This document shows, in pieces, positions 14,126 through 20,921 of a DNA stretch of 39,549 nucleotides. The notes below the pieces were generated by a model. It saw only the letters and a list, made by a program, of their open reading frames with translations, made no database searches and was not told the origin of the DNA. Positions within the stretch are counted from its first letter, which is position 1. The number at the start of each line of letters is the position of its first letter. Position numbers and translations under genes: made by a program. The DNA is from a virus. The stretch spans positions 1 through 39,549 of the IMG/VR virus record IMGVR_UViG_3300036761_001737, one strand, 5' to 3'.

Positions 14126-14383
14126 ATGATGAATTGTCCTAATTGCAGGGGATATGGGAAATCACAAGGGTTTTATGTTACGCCCGATCGGACTGAACTT
14201 CCCTGTCCAATTTGCAATGGGACGGGAAAACTTCCCGCTGATATTATCTATGATCCTGCGCGAGGCCAAAAGTTAAAGGCGGAACGCGTGGACAAAGAGA
14301 TAACATTGCGCCAATATTGCAAAGATTTGGGGCTGGATGCTCAGGAAAGGGCTGAACAAGAAAGGGGTTTTTTCCGGCCATGA
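14126..14383 (+). CDS. DnaJ-type zinc finger fused to XRE-like segment
   Basis: 85 aa; GGAGG five bases before the ATG at 14126. The N-terminal half has two DnaJ-like CxxCxGxG-type motifs (CPNCRGYG with C4/C7; CPICNGTG with C27/C30). The C-terminal half, GQKLKAERVDKEITLRQYCKDLGLDA..AEQERGFFRP, matches the phage XRE pattern of arginine-led helix, TLR-yC, GLD and ERG..P. It may be a small regulator. Last gene of the rightward operon. Confidence 0.65.
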   Translation: MMNCPNCRGYGKSQGFYVTPDRTELPCPICNGTGKLPADIIYDPARGQKLKAERVDKEITLRQYCKDLGLDAQERAEQERGFFRP

Positions 14384-14458
14384 CAGAGATCACCACGAAC
14401 GTCGCAATATGAGAGATCCAAGTATAAATACTGACAGTTCAATTTAAAAATGTATCAG

Positions 14459-14887
14459 CTAAACAGCCTTTTTATGGAACCATTCTTTTGGAACCGGCAC
14501 GGCTTGGTCATCTGTCTGCCAGACACGGTTCACACGCGAAAGATATATTTTGTATCCATGGACACGGAAAAACCATAACGTTTTTTTACCATTAGCTGGG
14601 TCTGGCGTTTGGACCAGTTGCAGCAATAAAACTGTATCGGTATTATGCCATGGAATATCTTCCAGTTTCCGTCTGCGTTGCCTGACAGCCTCGGCTTGTC
14701 CCGCTGTGACTTGGATATAGACATGACTGCCATCAACTTTTTTCCCCACCACATCAGAGCAAAAATAATCCACCGATTGCCATTGGGTGCGGATAGCCTT
14801 CCTGGTTACCACGCAACCAATGGACATAGCGTAATGCACTCCCGCAATTTCTGCCCTACCCCTCATGTATTTAGCGTTTTGTTTCAA
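14459..14887 (-). CDS. Possible PD-(D/E)XK-type nuclease
   Basis: 142 aa. TTG start at 14887 with TAGGAG eight bases upstream; the next in-frame ATG has no ribosome site. The core QSVDYFCSDVVGKK...HVYIQVTAGQ (37-64), followed by a run of Arg (69-73), resembles small nuclease-like proteins where Q-x-T or E-x-K follows the catalytic Asp strand. It is followed by VLLLQLV and WFFRVHGYKIYL strands. Weak evidence for catalysis, since the usual Glu is Gln59. It follows the gene at 14891 by three bases and is convergent with the early operon. Confidence 0.45.
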   Translation of the reverse strand: MKQNAKYMRGRAEIAGVHYAMSIGCVVTRKAIRTQWQSVDYFCSDVVGKKVDGSHVYIQVTAGQAEAVRQRRRKLEDIPWHNTDTVLLLQLVQTPDPANGKKTLWFFRVHGYKIYLSRVNRVWQTDDQAVPVPKEWFHKKAV

Positions 14888-14890
14888 TAA

Positions 14891-15232
14891 TCAAACTCCT
14901 AACCCTTTTGCGGCAACATCAATTCTCTCCCTGAACATGGCATATTCCAAGATCAGGTAATTGATTTCGTCACCAAACTTCTCATCCAACATAGCAATGG
15001 TTGGCAGCTTCCCGTCCTTCAAATCTTCCAGCATATCAACCAGGGAAACGCTGTGCTTCTCTTTCATGCCGACAAGAGCTTGAATAGGGTCACATCCTAG
15101 ACGGCGACCAGCCACGACAAAGTTGTGGAACCTATCGCCGTTTCTACTGTACTCCATCGCTTTCTTGGTCAAGACATTAGTGGTCTTGGTTTGCAGTTCT
15201 TTGACTATTTCTGAAAATCGTTCCGGGGTCAT
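14891..15232 (-). CDS. Conserved phage hypothetical (MazG/Nmad1-like helical protein)
   Basis: 113 aa, with the start at 15232 chosen for AAGGACA upstream; a longer start at 15268 lacks one. The pattern KAMEYSRNGDRFHNFVVAGR, GMKEKHSVSLVDMLEDL and EKFGDEINYLILEYAMF is common in phage proteins and recalls all-helical nucleotide-binding folds such as MazG or the Nmad1/DUF1599 group. The conserved K-EY, KH and EK-GDEINY residues could bind a metal-nucleotide, but activity is unproven. Confidence 0.6.
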   Translation of the reverse strand: MTPERFSEIVKELQTKTTNVLTKKAMEYSRNGDRFHNFVVAGRRLGCDPIQALVGMKEKHSVSLVDMLEDLKDGKLPTIAMLDEKFGDEINYLILEYAMFRERIDVAAKGLGV

Positions 15233-15254
15233 GATATTGTCCTTAATCCCCGGG

Positions 15255-15298
15255 GGTGACAGGGACATTTTTATTTTCTGCCTGTCGCCTTTTTTTTT
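15255..15298 (+). terminator. Rho-independent terminator, plus strand
   Basis: Stem GGTGACAGG (15255-15263) and CCTGTCGCC (15281-15289), with one G-T type mismatch, followed by nine T (15290-15298). It faces rightward, although the nearest plus-strand gene ends at 14383, so early transcripts probably run antisense through two genes before stopping here. Confidence 0.75.
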
Positions 15299-15570
15299 AA
15301 TTCTTTAAAAGCTTCTTTTTTTAAAAGACTCTTAAGATATTACACCCTAGATTCAAAAAGAGTTCCCGAATTCAAAGAAGAGCAAAAAACATGCCAATTT
15401 TTTAGAAATATTACACCCTGAGTTCGTTTTGCCATCTGGAGTTTATTTTAAGTTGCTATCTCCGTATAGGCGTTATCCCCGCAACTTGTGAATCCCGTCG
15501 TTTCTCTCAGTTTAGACGGTATTCGTGCGCCTCTCAAAGATTATATCTCTGTGGCACGCCACTTGATATA
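15269..15570. other. Non-coding stretch upstream of minus-strand gene pair
   Basis: AT-rich DNA without a gene. It holds direct repeats of ATATTACACCCT at 15337-15348 and 15408-15419 (71 bases apart; on the minus strand AGGGTGTAATAT, resembling paired operators or -10 regions), a 7-bp inverted repeat AAGTTGC/GCAACTT at 15450-15456/15481-15487, and a CCGTC/GACGG hairpin near 15494-15519. It probably contains the promoter for the genes at 15232 and 14887. Confidence 0.5.
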
Positions 15571-15576
15571 GTCTTT
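15536..15576. repeat. 41-bp near-palindrome
   Basis: Arms AAAGATTATATC (15536-15547) and GATATAGTCTTT (15565-15576) match at 11 of 12 positions, with an inner pair GTGGC/GCCAC (15551-15555/15558-15562). It has no adjacent run of eight T on either side and lies just beyond the terminator of RNA copy A. Candidate protein-binding or recombination site. Confidence 0.65.
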
Positions 15577-15613
15577 AAAAAGCAAAAGCCCCAGCAGAGT
15601 TAACTGCTGAGGC
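15573..15613 (-). terminator. Terminator of small RNA copy A
   Basis: Minus-strand hairpin with arms 15604-15613 and 15588-15597 (GCCTCAGCAG with CTGCTGGGGC), followed by TTTTGCTTTTT. GC-rich stem and T-rich tail fit intrinsic termination. Confidence 0.75.
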
Positions 15614-15712
15614 GTTAAGCAAGGGGGCAGGGTAGTTAGGCCTGCTGAAGACACAAATTTGGGTATTATTATTTACCAGGTTACTAGCCTGCATTGTCTT
15701 CCCCTTTGTGTT
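15580..15712 (-). ncRNA. Structured small RNA, copy A
   Basis: About 130 bases read leftward from its own promoter to its own terminator. Outer stem CACAAA/TTTGTG (15705-15710/15652-15657); hairpin CAGG/CCTG (15688-15691/15677-15680); conserved ATACCCAAATTTGTG; then hairpin GCAGG/CCTGC (15641-15645/15627-15631) with a CTAACTACC-like loop. Copy B keeps the same plan although most other bases differ, and two stems change on both sides. A coding reading is unlikely. Confidence 0.65.
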
Positions 15713-15741
15713 CTTCTATCATGAAGCTATTATACTGTCAA
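15713..15741 (-). promoter_or_regulatory. Promoter of small RNA copy A
   Basis: Minus-strand TTGACA (15741-15736); 17 bases on is TAGAAG (15718-15713). A TATAAT also lies at 15734-15729, right after the TTGACA, so the real -10 is uncertain. With the first choice, transcription would begin at the CACAAAGG stem. Confidence 0.6.
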
Positions 15742-15764
15742 GAAAAAAATGGTTGCACCAGCGA

Positions 15765-15900
15765 CACCAAAAGCAAAAGCCCCTGACATTACTGCCAAGG
15801 GCTTTCTGAGGAGCACGTGCGGGTGGTAAGTCCGCTAAGGCACAAATTTGGGTATTCAGTGTGAGGGTACCACTCCTCATTGCTACGTCTCCTTTGTGTT
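15765..15900 (-). ncRNA. Structured small RNA, copy B
   Basis: Tandem copy of the unit at 15580. Outer stem CACAAA/TTTGTG (15893-15898/15841-15846) is unchanged; the next hairpin is GAGG/CCTC (15875-15878/15863-15866) where copy A has CAGG/CCTG; the third is GCGG/CCGC (15832-15835/15819-15822) where copy A has GCAGG/CCTGC. These paired changes support RNA structure. A 63-codon ORF spans it but runs through the terminator and the next promoter, so it is not taken as a gene. Confidence 0.65.
15766..15805 (-). terminator. Terminator of small RNA copy B
   Basis: Minus-strand arms AAAGCCC (15805-15799) and GGGCTTT (15782-15776), with further TTGGCA/TGTCAG pairing inside, followed by TTTTGCTTTTGG. 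It separates copy B from the promoter of copy A. Confidence 0.7.
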
Positions 15901-15929
15901 TTTGTATCATAAAGCTATTATGCTGTCAA
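15901..15929 (-). promoter_or_regulatory. Promoter of small RNA copy B
   Basis: TTGACA (15929-15924), 17 bases, TACAAA (15906-15901). The block from the T-run through CTTGACAG to AACACAAAGG is nearly identical to that of copy A; CATAAT (15922-15917) replaces the TATAAT of copy A. Confidence 0.6.
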
Positions 15930-15930
15930 G

Positions 15931-15960
15931 AAAAAAATGGATTAAGCCGTTTTAATATCC
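15931..15960 (-). terminator. Probable terminator of late operon
   Basis: Minus strand: GGATATTAA and TTAATCC (15960-15952/15945-15939) with one bulged base, then A and seven T. It includes the stop codon of the last late gene. The stem is AT-rich, so termination may be partial and let late transcripts into the small RNAs. Confidence 0.5.
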
Positions 15961-16209
15961 CATTTCACGTAAAAACATGGTTTTAACGACCTCGATTAGA
16001 GCCATGCATTCGCTCATACTCATACCGGATTGGCTGAACCCCACCGTATAGTTGCCGTTTTTGGCATCGAGTTTTATAAGTAAAGCCTTGTCAAATTCTC
16101 CATTAATAATAGTTTCATCTTCAAGAGCATCTTGAAGCATCTGCTGGACCGTCCAGTGATCGCCATTCTGGGTCTTATCGCTGATGTAGGCTATCTTATT
16201 CTGTTTCAT
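15952..16209 (-). CDS. 85-aa hypothetical protein, last late gene
   Basis: MKQNKIAYISDKTQNGDHW... is soluble, with a beta-rich middle (KALLIKLDAKNGNYTVGFS) and a C-terminal helix. It overlaps the membrane-protein gene by ATGA, so the two are co-translated. The position beside the likely lysis region allows a lysis-related role, but no motif supports it. Confidence 0.65.
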   Translation of the reverse strand: MKQNKIAYISDKTQNGDHWTVQQMLQDALEDETIINGEFDKALLIKLDAKNGNYTVGFSQSGMSMSECMALIEVVKTMFLREMGY

Positions 16210-16493
16210 TTTTTCCCTCGAATTTCGTTTATCACCAAGTCATTCAGTTTTTCCATCTTGCGGTTGGTATCATCCAATGACCGATATATCAACCCCTGCA
16301 TAATAGCCGTAAAGGCGAAAATGGCGGCTATTACCCAGATAAACAACGTCCAACTTACCTTAGTCTTAGAATCTTTCCACAGAGATTCAAGCGTTCCCTC
16401 CGGTCGGCGCAATTCATCCTGTTTCCCCTTAATGGCTTCAATATCTTTTTCTATCCCAATATAAGTGGGATATGTTTTCTGTTCCATTAGCAT
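16206..16493 (-). CDS. 95-aa single-pass membrane protein, holin candidate
   Basis: The start at 16493 follows AAAAAGGACATA. Residues 10-45 form a charged helix (IEKDIEAIKGKQDELRR), one membrane span lies at about 47-70 (SWTLFIWVIAAIFAFTAIMQGLIY), and the tail is basic. The plan of cytoplasmic coiled coil plus one span resembles XhlA-type accessory lysis proteins and class III holins. The holin role is inferred from topology and position. Confidence 0.55.
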   Translation of the reverse strand: MLMEQKTYPTYIGIEKDIEAIKGKQDELRRPEGTLESLWKDSKTKVSWTLFIWVIAAIFAFTAIMQGLIYRSLDDTNRKMEKLNDLVINEIRGKK

Positions 16494-16508
16494 TATGTCC
16501 TTTTTAGT

Positions 16509-16994
16509 TTAATCACTCTTAACCATCCGAAACATAAACTTTAGTTGTCCTTTATACAAAAACTTACCAACCCAGGTATTTGGCAATCCATGGGCCTGTT
16601 TTATAAGATCAACAACCTTGACGTCATCATATTCCAGACTTGTCGCATCATCTTTTGAGTTATAGATGACTCTAAATCCCAACATAGGAATCTCATATTT
16701 CTCTATGGCGGCCCTCCATGGAGATTTGGGTAGTTTGGTAACCCATGCCGGGAAGTTCTTGCCACGGCCCCCTATGATGCGTTTAGTGAGGATGTGCATA
16801 TCGTCGATATAAACCTTATATTCGCCATCCCCGGGCGCCACATTGATTCCTTCGGAGTACATCACATTCAGCTCGTCGTTTAATATCATGATAATCCTCC
16901 TTAAGTTTTTGTAGACTTTGTTCGTATTGCCAATATCTTCCAGCGCAGCCCGGGCCAGTCTATATATTTTGGTATTGACAGATTCAAACATCAT
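16509..16994 (-). CDS. 161-aa hypothetical with possible internal start at 16889
   Basis: ATG at 16994 overlaps the previous stop by ATGA and gives 161 aa (MMFESVNTKIYRLARAALED...). A second in-frame ATG at 16889 has AAGGAGG at ideal distance and would give 126 aa, so two products are possible. The body (GEYKVYIDDMHILTKRI...NTWVGKFLYKGQLKFMFRM) is alpha/beta and unrecognised. As no endolysin was found nearby, this gene should be considered, but it lacks known lysozyme or amidase residues. Confidence 0.55.
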   Translation of the reverse strand: MMFESVNTKIYRLARAALEDIGNTNKVYKNLRRIIMILNDELNVMYSEGINVAPGDGEYKVYIDDMHILTKRIIGGRGKNFPAWVTKLPKSPWRAAIEKYEIPMLGFRVIYNSKDDATSLEYDDVKVVDLIKQAHGLPNTWVGKFLYKGQLKFMFRMVKSD

Positions 16995-17149
16995 CCCACA
17001 CCTAGCATCATAAGATGTTGCGCGCCTCCGGTAGGCGGGGCCGGAGGCGTGGCTAAATATAGCAGCCAACTTAGCCCATTATCCCAGTAGGCATCAAGAG
17101 GAGCGGAATATTCCGGCTGAATCAATATATCCTGATCGTCATAGGCCAT
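16991..17149 (-). CDS. 52-aa hypothetical protein
   Basis: MAYDDQDILIQPEYSAPLDAY begins one base inside the previous stop (TAATG), and its own stop overlaps the next start (ATGA). Trp- and Pro-rich, with LSWLLYLATPPAPPTGG. Tight coupling on both sides supports translation. Confidence 0.55.
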   Translation of the reverse strand: MAYDDQDILIQPEYSAPLDAYWDNGLSWLLYLATPPAPPTGGAQHLMMLGVG

Positions 17150-17433
17150 TATATCGTACCTAATTCAACTATCGCAATCGCTTCTACCACTTCAAGTATT
17201 GCAATTTGTTTTTCAATTTGTTTTTTCTGCTCCTTGAGTATTCCAATAGGACTATTCGGATTCTCAGGCCACGTCACTTTTAACGCATTAATAGCTTCAA
17301 GATCAGTATCAAACCAATGCCACCCTGCAACGGGATATGTATATTCCGCCCGACCTGTTTTTGATAAACTATAACCCGGACCATCTATAAACTTGGCTGT
17401 GGCCAGAACGCCATTTTCGTTTTTATAGAACAT
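17149..17433 (-). CDS. 94-aa protein downstream of tail fibre, possible fibre chaperone
   Basis: MFYKNENGVLATAKFIDGPGY... has an aromatic N-terminal half (AGWHWFDTDLEAINAL) and a C-terminal helix (ILKEQKKQIEKQIAILEVVEAIA). It starts three bases after the fibre stop. Small fibre-assembly chaperones often have this position and a C-terminal coiled coil; the role is inferred. Confidence 0.55.
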   Translation of the reverse strand: MFYKNENGVLATAKFIDGPGYSLSKTGRAEYTYPVAGWHWFDTDLEAINALKVTWPENPNSPIGILKEQKKQIEKQIAILEVVEAIAIVELGTI

Positions 17434-17436
17434 TTT

Positions 17437-19314
17437 TTACCCCGTAACTGCCCAGCCTTTAAGCAGGGCTGTGTTTGTTTTTAAATCTCGATAAGCCAGC
17501 GTGTTCGTTCCGGTTGATGTTGCCGGACGACTTAGCGTCACGCTGACATCGGGGTCAATCACCGCTACCGTTGCCTTATATCGTAATGTACCAGAACCGT
17601 CTGTAACTAAATTGATAGCAGCCCCCCCCGATGTCAGGGCAACCTGGAATGTATTTGCCGCCGCACCAACCACATAATATATTTTATTGATGGTAATGCC
17701 GGTCGTGGTCACGATGGTGGCAAAAGACACCTCATCATTATTAGACAAACCATGTGCTGCAAGGTTAACAGTATCTCCAGCATCCGTGAATGTAACCGCA
17801 ATAGCGGTCGTAGAAGGAGTCCCGACGCCGGTAACTTGCATTCCAACGACAATGCCTGCTGTGCTTGCCATTGTTACAGTCAGGCTTCCTGCGGTGGTAT
17901 TGCCACTTAGAGAAACGGGCGTCACTGCCCCCCAGTTTGTGCTGATAGTGAAGGCTAACCCCGTCGTGTTTGAGGTACCAAGATTATCAATAATAGCTTG
18001 AAGAGCCGATTGTGATAACTTGCAAGATGCGTAAGAAAGGGCATATCGGGGGCCTGATATTGTGCCCGTTTGAAGAGAATAGCATAAGTTGAACATAGTG
18101 CTAAAATCAGTCCCAGCAGCTGTATTCAGCAGCGGTATGGTTTGAAGGGAATAGCAATTGTAGAACATAGAGGTGAAGTTAGTCCCCGCAGCTGTATTCA
18201 GCAGTGGTATTGTTTGGAGGGAAGAGCAAGCGTAGAACATTTGGGTGAAGTTAGTCCCAGACGCTGTATTCAATAGTGGTATTGTTTGGAGGGAAGAGCA
18301 AGCGTAGAACATAGCGGTAAAGTTAGTACCCGCAGCCGTGTTCAACAGTGGTATGGTTTGAAGGGAATAGCAAGCGTTGAACATATAGGTGAAGTTAGTC
18401 CCCGCAGCTGTATTCAGCAGTGGTATTGTTTGGAGAGAATAGCATAAGTAGAACATAGAGTTGAAGTTAGTCCCAGACGCTGTATTCAACAGCGGTATAG
18501 TCTGAAGAGAATAACAAGCGTAGAACATAGAGCTGAAGTTAGTCCCAGACGCCGTATTCAACAGTGGTATGGTTTGAAGGGAATAGCAATTGTTGAACAT
18601 AGAGCTGAAGTTAGTCCCAGACGCCGTATTCAACAGTGGTATGGTTTGAAGGGAATAGCAATTGTTGAACATATAGTTGAAGTTAGTTACGGTTCCCGTT
18701 GAGGCAGTGATATTGCCCAGGCTGGAACAGCCATTAAATAAATAACTGGCTGATGTTATGGCGACGCTGAGAATATTAACTTGCTCCAAGTCTCGAAAAG
18801 AGATCACTTGCGTTGAACTCCCGGCAGTCTGCGAACCAATGAGCAAGCTGGTTATAAGCGAACCTGCTATCGCAATGTCAAGAAAACCACTTGCATACAG
18901 GTTTAAACCCGACTGGTTGTGTATCCGATGCAGGTTGAGTGTGGTTAAATTTTGTCCTGATTGCGGGGTTACGGTGACAATGGCCTGCTTATAGCCTCGT
19001 TCAGTCAATGTGCCGTCAAATGCAGCATTAGTATAATTATACGTGCGATAGGCGACAACCCCAGATGCAACGTTTTCCGGCGCTGAGCCATCGCCCCAGT
19101 CCACCGTATAATTCCCCGCCGCCGATAAGGCGAGGAAGTTGGAATCGGGATAAACAGCATGTAGTCCAACAAATTTCTGATCGGTGCTAACTATAGAGGG
19201 CAGCGCCAGCCAGTCAGCAGGACGAGTCCACGGTGCAAGAATAGCGCCAAGGCCACGAACGGTGCTGAGTCGCTTATTTTGCAATACCCGGCCATAAACA
19301 TTGGTTATGCTCAT
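17437..19314 (-). CDS. Tail fibre/receptor-binding protein with BspA-like (DUF285) repeats
   Basis: 625 aa. Residues about 55-85 include a PKD-like YTVDWGDGSAP. From about 205 to 425 there are nine 24-residue units of the form NFxxMFxxCxSLQTIPLLNTAxGT, the BspA/DUF285 leucine-rich type. A beta-rich region (SGNTTAGSLTVTMAS...VAVIDPDVSVTLSRPA) ends the chain. Differences between units cluster at the x positions after NF, MF and C, on one face of the solenoid, as expected for a binding surface. It probably contacts the host. The start overlaps the preceding gene by ATGA. Confidence 0.8.
   Translation of the reverse strand: MSITNVYGRVLQNKRLSTVRGLGAILAPWTRPADWLALPSIVSTDQKFVGLHAVYPDSNFLALSAAGNYTVDWGDGSAPENVASGVVAYRTYNYTNAAFDGTLTERGYKQAIVTVTPQSGQNLTTLNLHRIHNQSGLNLYASGFLDIAIAGSLITSLLIGSQTAGSSTQVISFRDLEQVNILSVAITSASYLFNGCSSLGNITASTGTVTNFNYMFNNCYSLQTIPLLNTASGTNFSSMFNNCYSLQTIPLLNTASGTNFSSMFYACYSLQTIPLLNTASGTNFNSMFYLCYSLQTIPLLNTAAGTNFTYMFNACYSLQTIPLLNTAAGTNFTAMFYACSSLQTIPLLNTASGTNFTQMFYACSSLQTIPLLNTAAGTNFTSMFYNCYSLQTIPLLNTAAGTDFSTMFNLCYSLQTGTISGPRYALSYASCKLSQSALQAIIDNLGTSNTTGLAFTISTNWGAVTPVSLSGNTTAGSLTVTMASTAGIVVGMQVTGVGTPSTTAIAVTFTDAGDTVNLAAHGLSNNDEVSFATIVTTTGITINKIYYVVGAAANTFQVALTSGGAAINLVTDGSGTLRYKATVAVIDPDVSVTLSRPATSTGTNTLAYRDLKTNTALLKGWAVTG
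18043..18690 (-). repeat. Nine 72-bp coding repeats in tail fibre
   Basis: Tandem units of 72 bases encode the 24-residue BspA-like repeats. Neighbouring units are over 85 percent alike by eye, with differences grouped in a few codons. Such arrays change length by recombination. Confidence 0.85.
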
Positions 19315-19637
19315 GTAACCTCCGAGCCAAATAAACCAAAGGATACATTGGCTGTACCTGCATAAACAGACACAACATCAGCCGCCCCAAGTGTAACACC
19401 TAGCGTCAAAAATACTGTATCGTATTGATTTACGCTGGCATCATAGACATTGTAATGCTTAGCCTCAACGGCTGCCCCGGCGGGTCTTACGGCAACCCGA
19501 AAGGTCGTGGAGACACCCTGGTTACAGACAGATAGCGTTGAGCAGACCGCTTGTGTAACGGCTGGCACAGTATAAAGAGTCGTCAGCGTGGTTGCCGCTG
19601 GAATAACCTGTCCGAGAACCTTATATGTCGCTGCCAT
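19311..19637 (-). CDS. 108-aa tail structural protein
   Basis: MAATYKVLGQVIPAATTLTTLYTVPAV... is beta-rich, with alternating hydrophobic and small residues and a YNVYDASVNQYDTVFLTLG segment, typical of small tail or decoration proteins in environmental podophages. It overlaps the fibre gene by four bases. Confidence 0.65.
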   Translation of the reverse strand: MAATYKVLGQVIPAATTLTTLYTVPAVTQAVCSTLSVCNQGVSTTFRVAVRPAGAAVEAKHYNVYDASVNQYDTVFLTLGVTLGAADVVSVYAGTANVSFGLFGSEVT

Positions 19638-19639
19638 AT

Positions 19640-20053
19640 TTATGCCTCCTTATAGTATTGCACTAATCCGCTCACCTGAACAGCGGCAGAGTTGGTTATA
19701 TTAAAGGCCTCGTTTATAGCGGTTTCCAGTGGATAATTAGAAGGGAAATTCCTGACTAACCCCCTTGGTTCATTGGTTCCGCCATAATCGTAAGGGCCGC
19801 TAAACGCAGTTGCTCCATGTTTCAGGGTGATGTTGGTTTCTCCGCCTACAACCAAGTCATAGCTTATTATCTTGATTTTATTAGTAGCATCGGCGGCTAT
19901 TATCTCATGAGTAGCAGCAGTATTGAAATTGATGGCCACAGAAAGAACTGTTTTCGTGTTCCCCCCCACCTTACTATAGGCATGTCCCCCTGCTATCGTA
20001 AGATCGGATTCCTGGACAGGGTCATGGATTTTGACAGGCAAAATATCGGGCAT
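19640..20053 (-). CDS. 137-aa tail or decoration protein
   Basis: MPDILPVKIHDPVQESDLTIAGG... is beta-rich (KIKIISYDLVVGGETNITLKHG, FNITNSAAVQVSGLVQYYKE), similar in style to small structural proteins found in pairs before tail fibres. It is two bases from the 108-aa gene with GGAGGCATAAAT between. No exact family assigned. Confidence 0.65.
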   Translation of the reverse strand: MPDILPVKIHDPVQESDLTIAGGHAYSKVGGNTKTVLSVAINFNTAATHEIIAADATNKIKIISYDLVVGGETNITLKHGATAFSGPYDYGGTNEPRGLVRNFPSNYPLETAINEAFNITNSAAVQVSGLVQYYKEA

Positions 20054-20057
20054 AGGG

Positions 20058-20909
20058 TTAGTCCTCCAGTTCTTTCAATTTAAGATCAAGTTTCTTTTTG
20101 GCCCTAGTATATGTCTTCCAGTTCGTCTCCAGATCCGCTTCACGTTTCAGGATTTCATCCCATTTAGGCTTGAGTTCCTCTTCTTTTAGTCTAATCATGT
20201 CTTCACGCATTTTCACTTCCGTAATGCGCGTCTCAAGACCGTTCAGCCGTTCAGCCAAGGCTGTAGATGTGTTGGCAAGCATGTCCTGTAGCTCTTCCAG
20301 TTTGGTTGTTTGGGCCTTCATCTCGCTTATTCTATCCGCACAGGATTTCTCGAAAGCCGCCCGATCATCTGCAAGGGCTTGTTTCTGGACAGTCAATTCA
20401 GCCAGCCCGTCTTTCCATCGTTTTTTCACACTAGCCGCAGCCGCAAGTTCCTGAGAAAGCCATTCCTTCTGTTGCACAATATCGGCGGCCTTTTGTCCCA
20501 GGGCTTCTTCCAAGGCCTGTAACTCGTTCCTGATAGCTTCCCTGCGGGCATTAAGTTCCTTGCCTTTATCTTCGGCCTCGGCCATAATCAGGGCAATGTA
20601 CTTATCGGCGGCTTTCTTTTGGCTTTCAAGGTCGGCTTGTATTTCAGGAATAGTATCTTTTCGGGCATTAAGCTCATCGGTTACTCTGGCATATTCAGCG
20701 CGGGCTTCGGTTATCAGACCTTCAAGTCTGGCCTGTTCAGGAGCATATTGATTTTGCACGTTAGTTAATTCTGTAAGCACAATATCCCTAGCTTTTTGTA
20801 ACCGTTCAATCTCTTCCGGCAATTTAAGGATATTACGTTGAGCTTCCAGTTGAGCAATTTCGGTTCGTAATCCATCTGTATTGACGTTTAAACTTGAGAT
20901 ATGCGGCAT
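20058..20909 (-). CDS. 283-aa coiled-coil structural protein
   Basis: The start at 20909 has AAGGAG eight bases upstream. Nearly the whole protein is predicted coiled coil by eye (EIAQLEAQRNILKLPEEIERL, LEELQDMLANTSTALAERLN). It lies between ejection proteins and tail genes and may form a stalk or a chaperone for them. Not recognised beyond the coiled coil. Confidence 0.65.
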   Translation of the reverse strand: MPHISSLNVNTDGLRTEIAQLEAQRNILKLPEEIERLQKARDIVLTELTNVQNQYAPEQARLEGLITEARAEYARVTDELNARKDTIPEIQADLESQKKAADKYIALIMAEAEDKGKELNARREAIRNELQALEEALGQKAADIVQQKEWLSQELAAAASVKKRWKDGLAELTVQKQALADDRAAFEKSCADRISEMKAQTTKLEELQDMLANTSTALAERLNGLETRITEVKMREDMIRLKEEELKPKWDEILKREADLETNWKTYTRAKKKLDLKLKELED

Positions 20910-20921
20910 ATTCACTTCTCC

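Noticed and set aside
15719-15910. 63-codon minus-strand frame over small RNA copy B
   Set aside because: It runs through the copy B terminator and into the copy A promoter, and copy A has no equivalent frame. RNA structure explains the region better.
17437-19314. Diversity-generating retroelement targeting the fibre
   Set aside because: No reverse transcriptase gene or template repeat was found; differences between repeats are not limited to adenine positions as far as can be seen.
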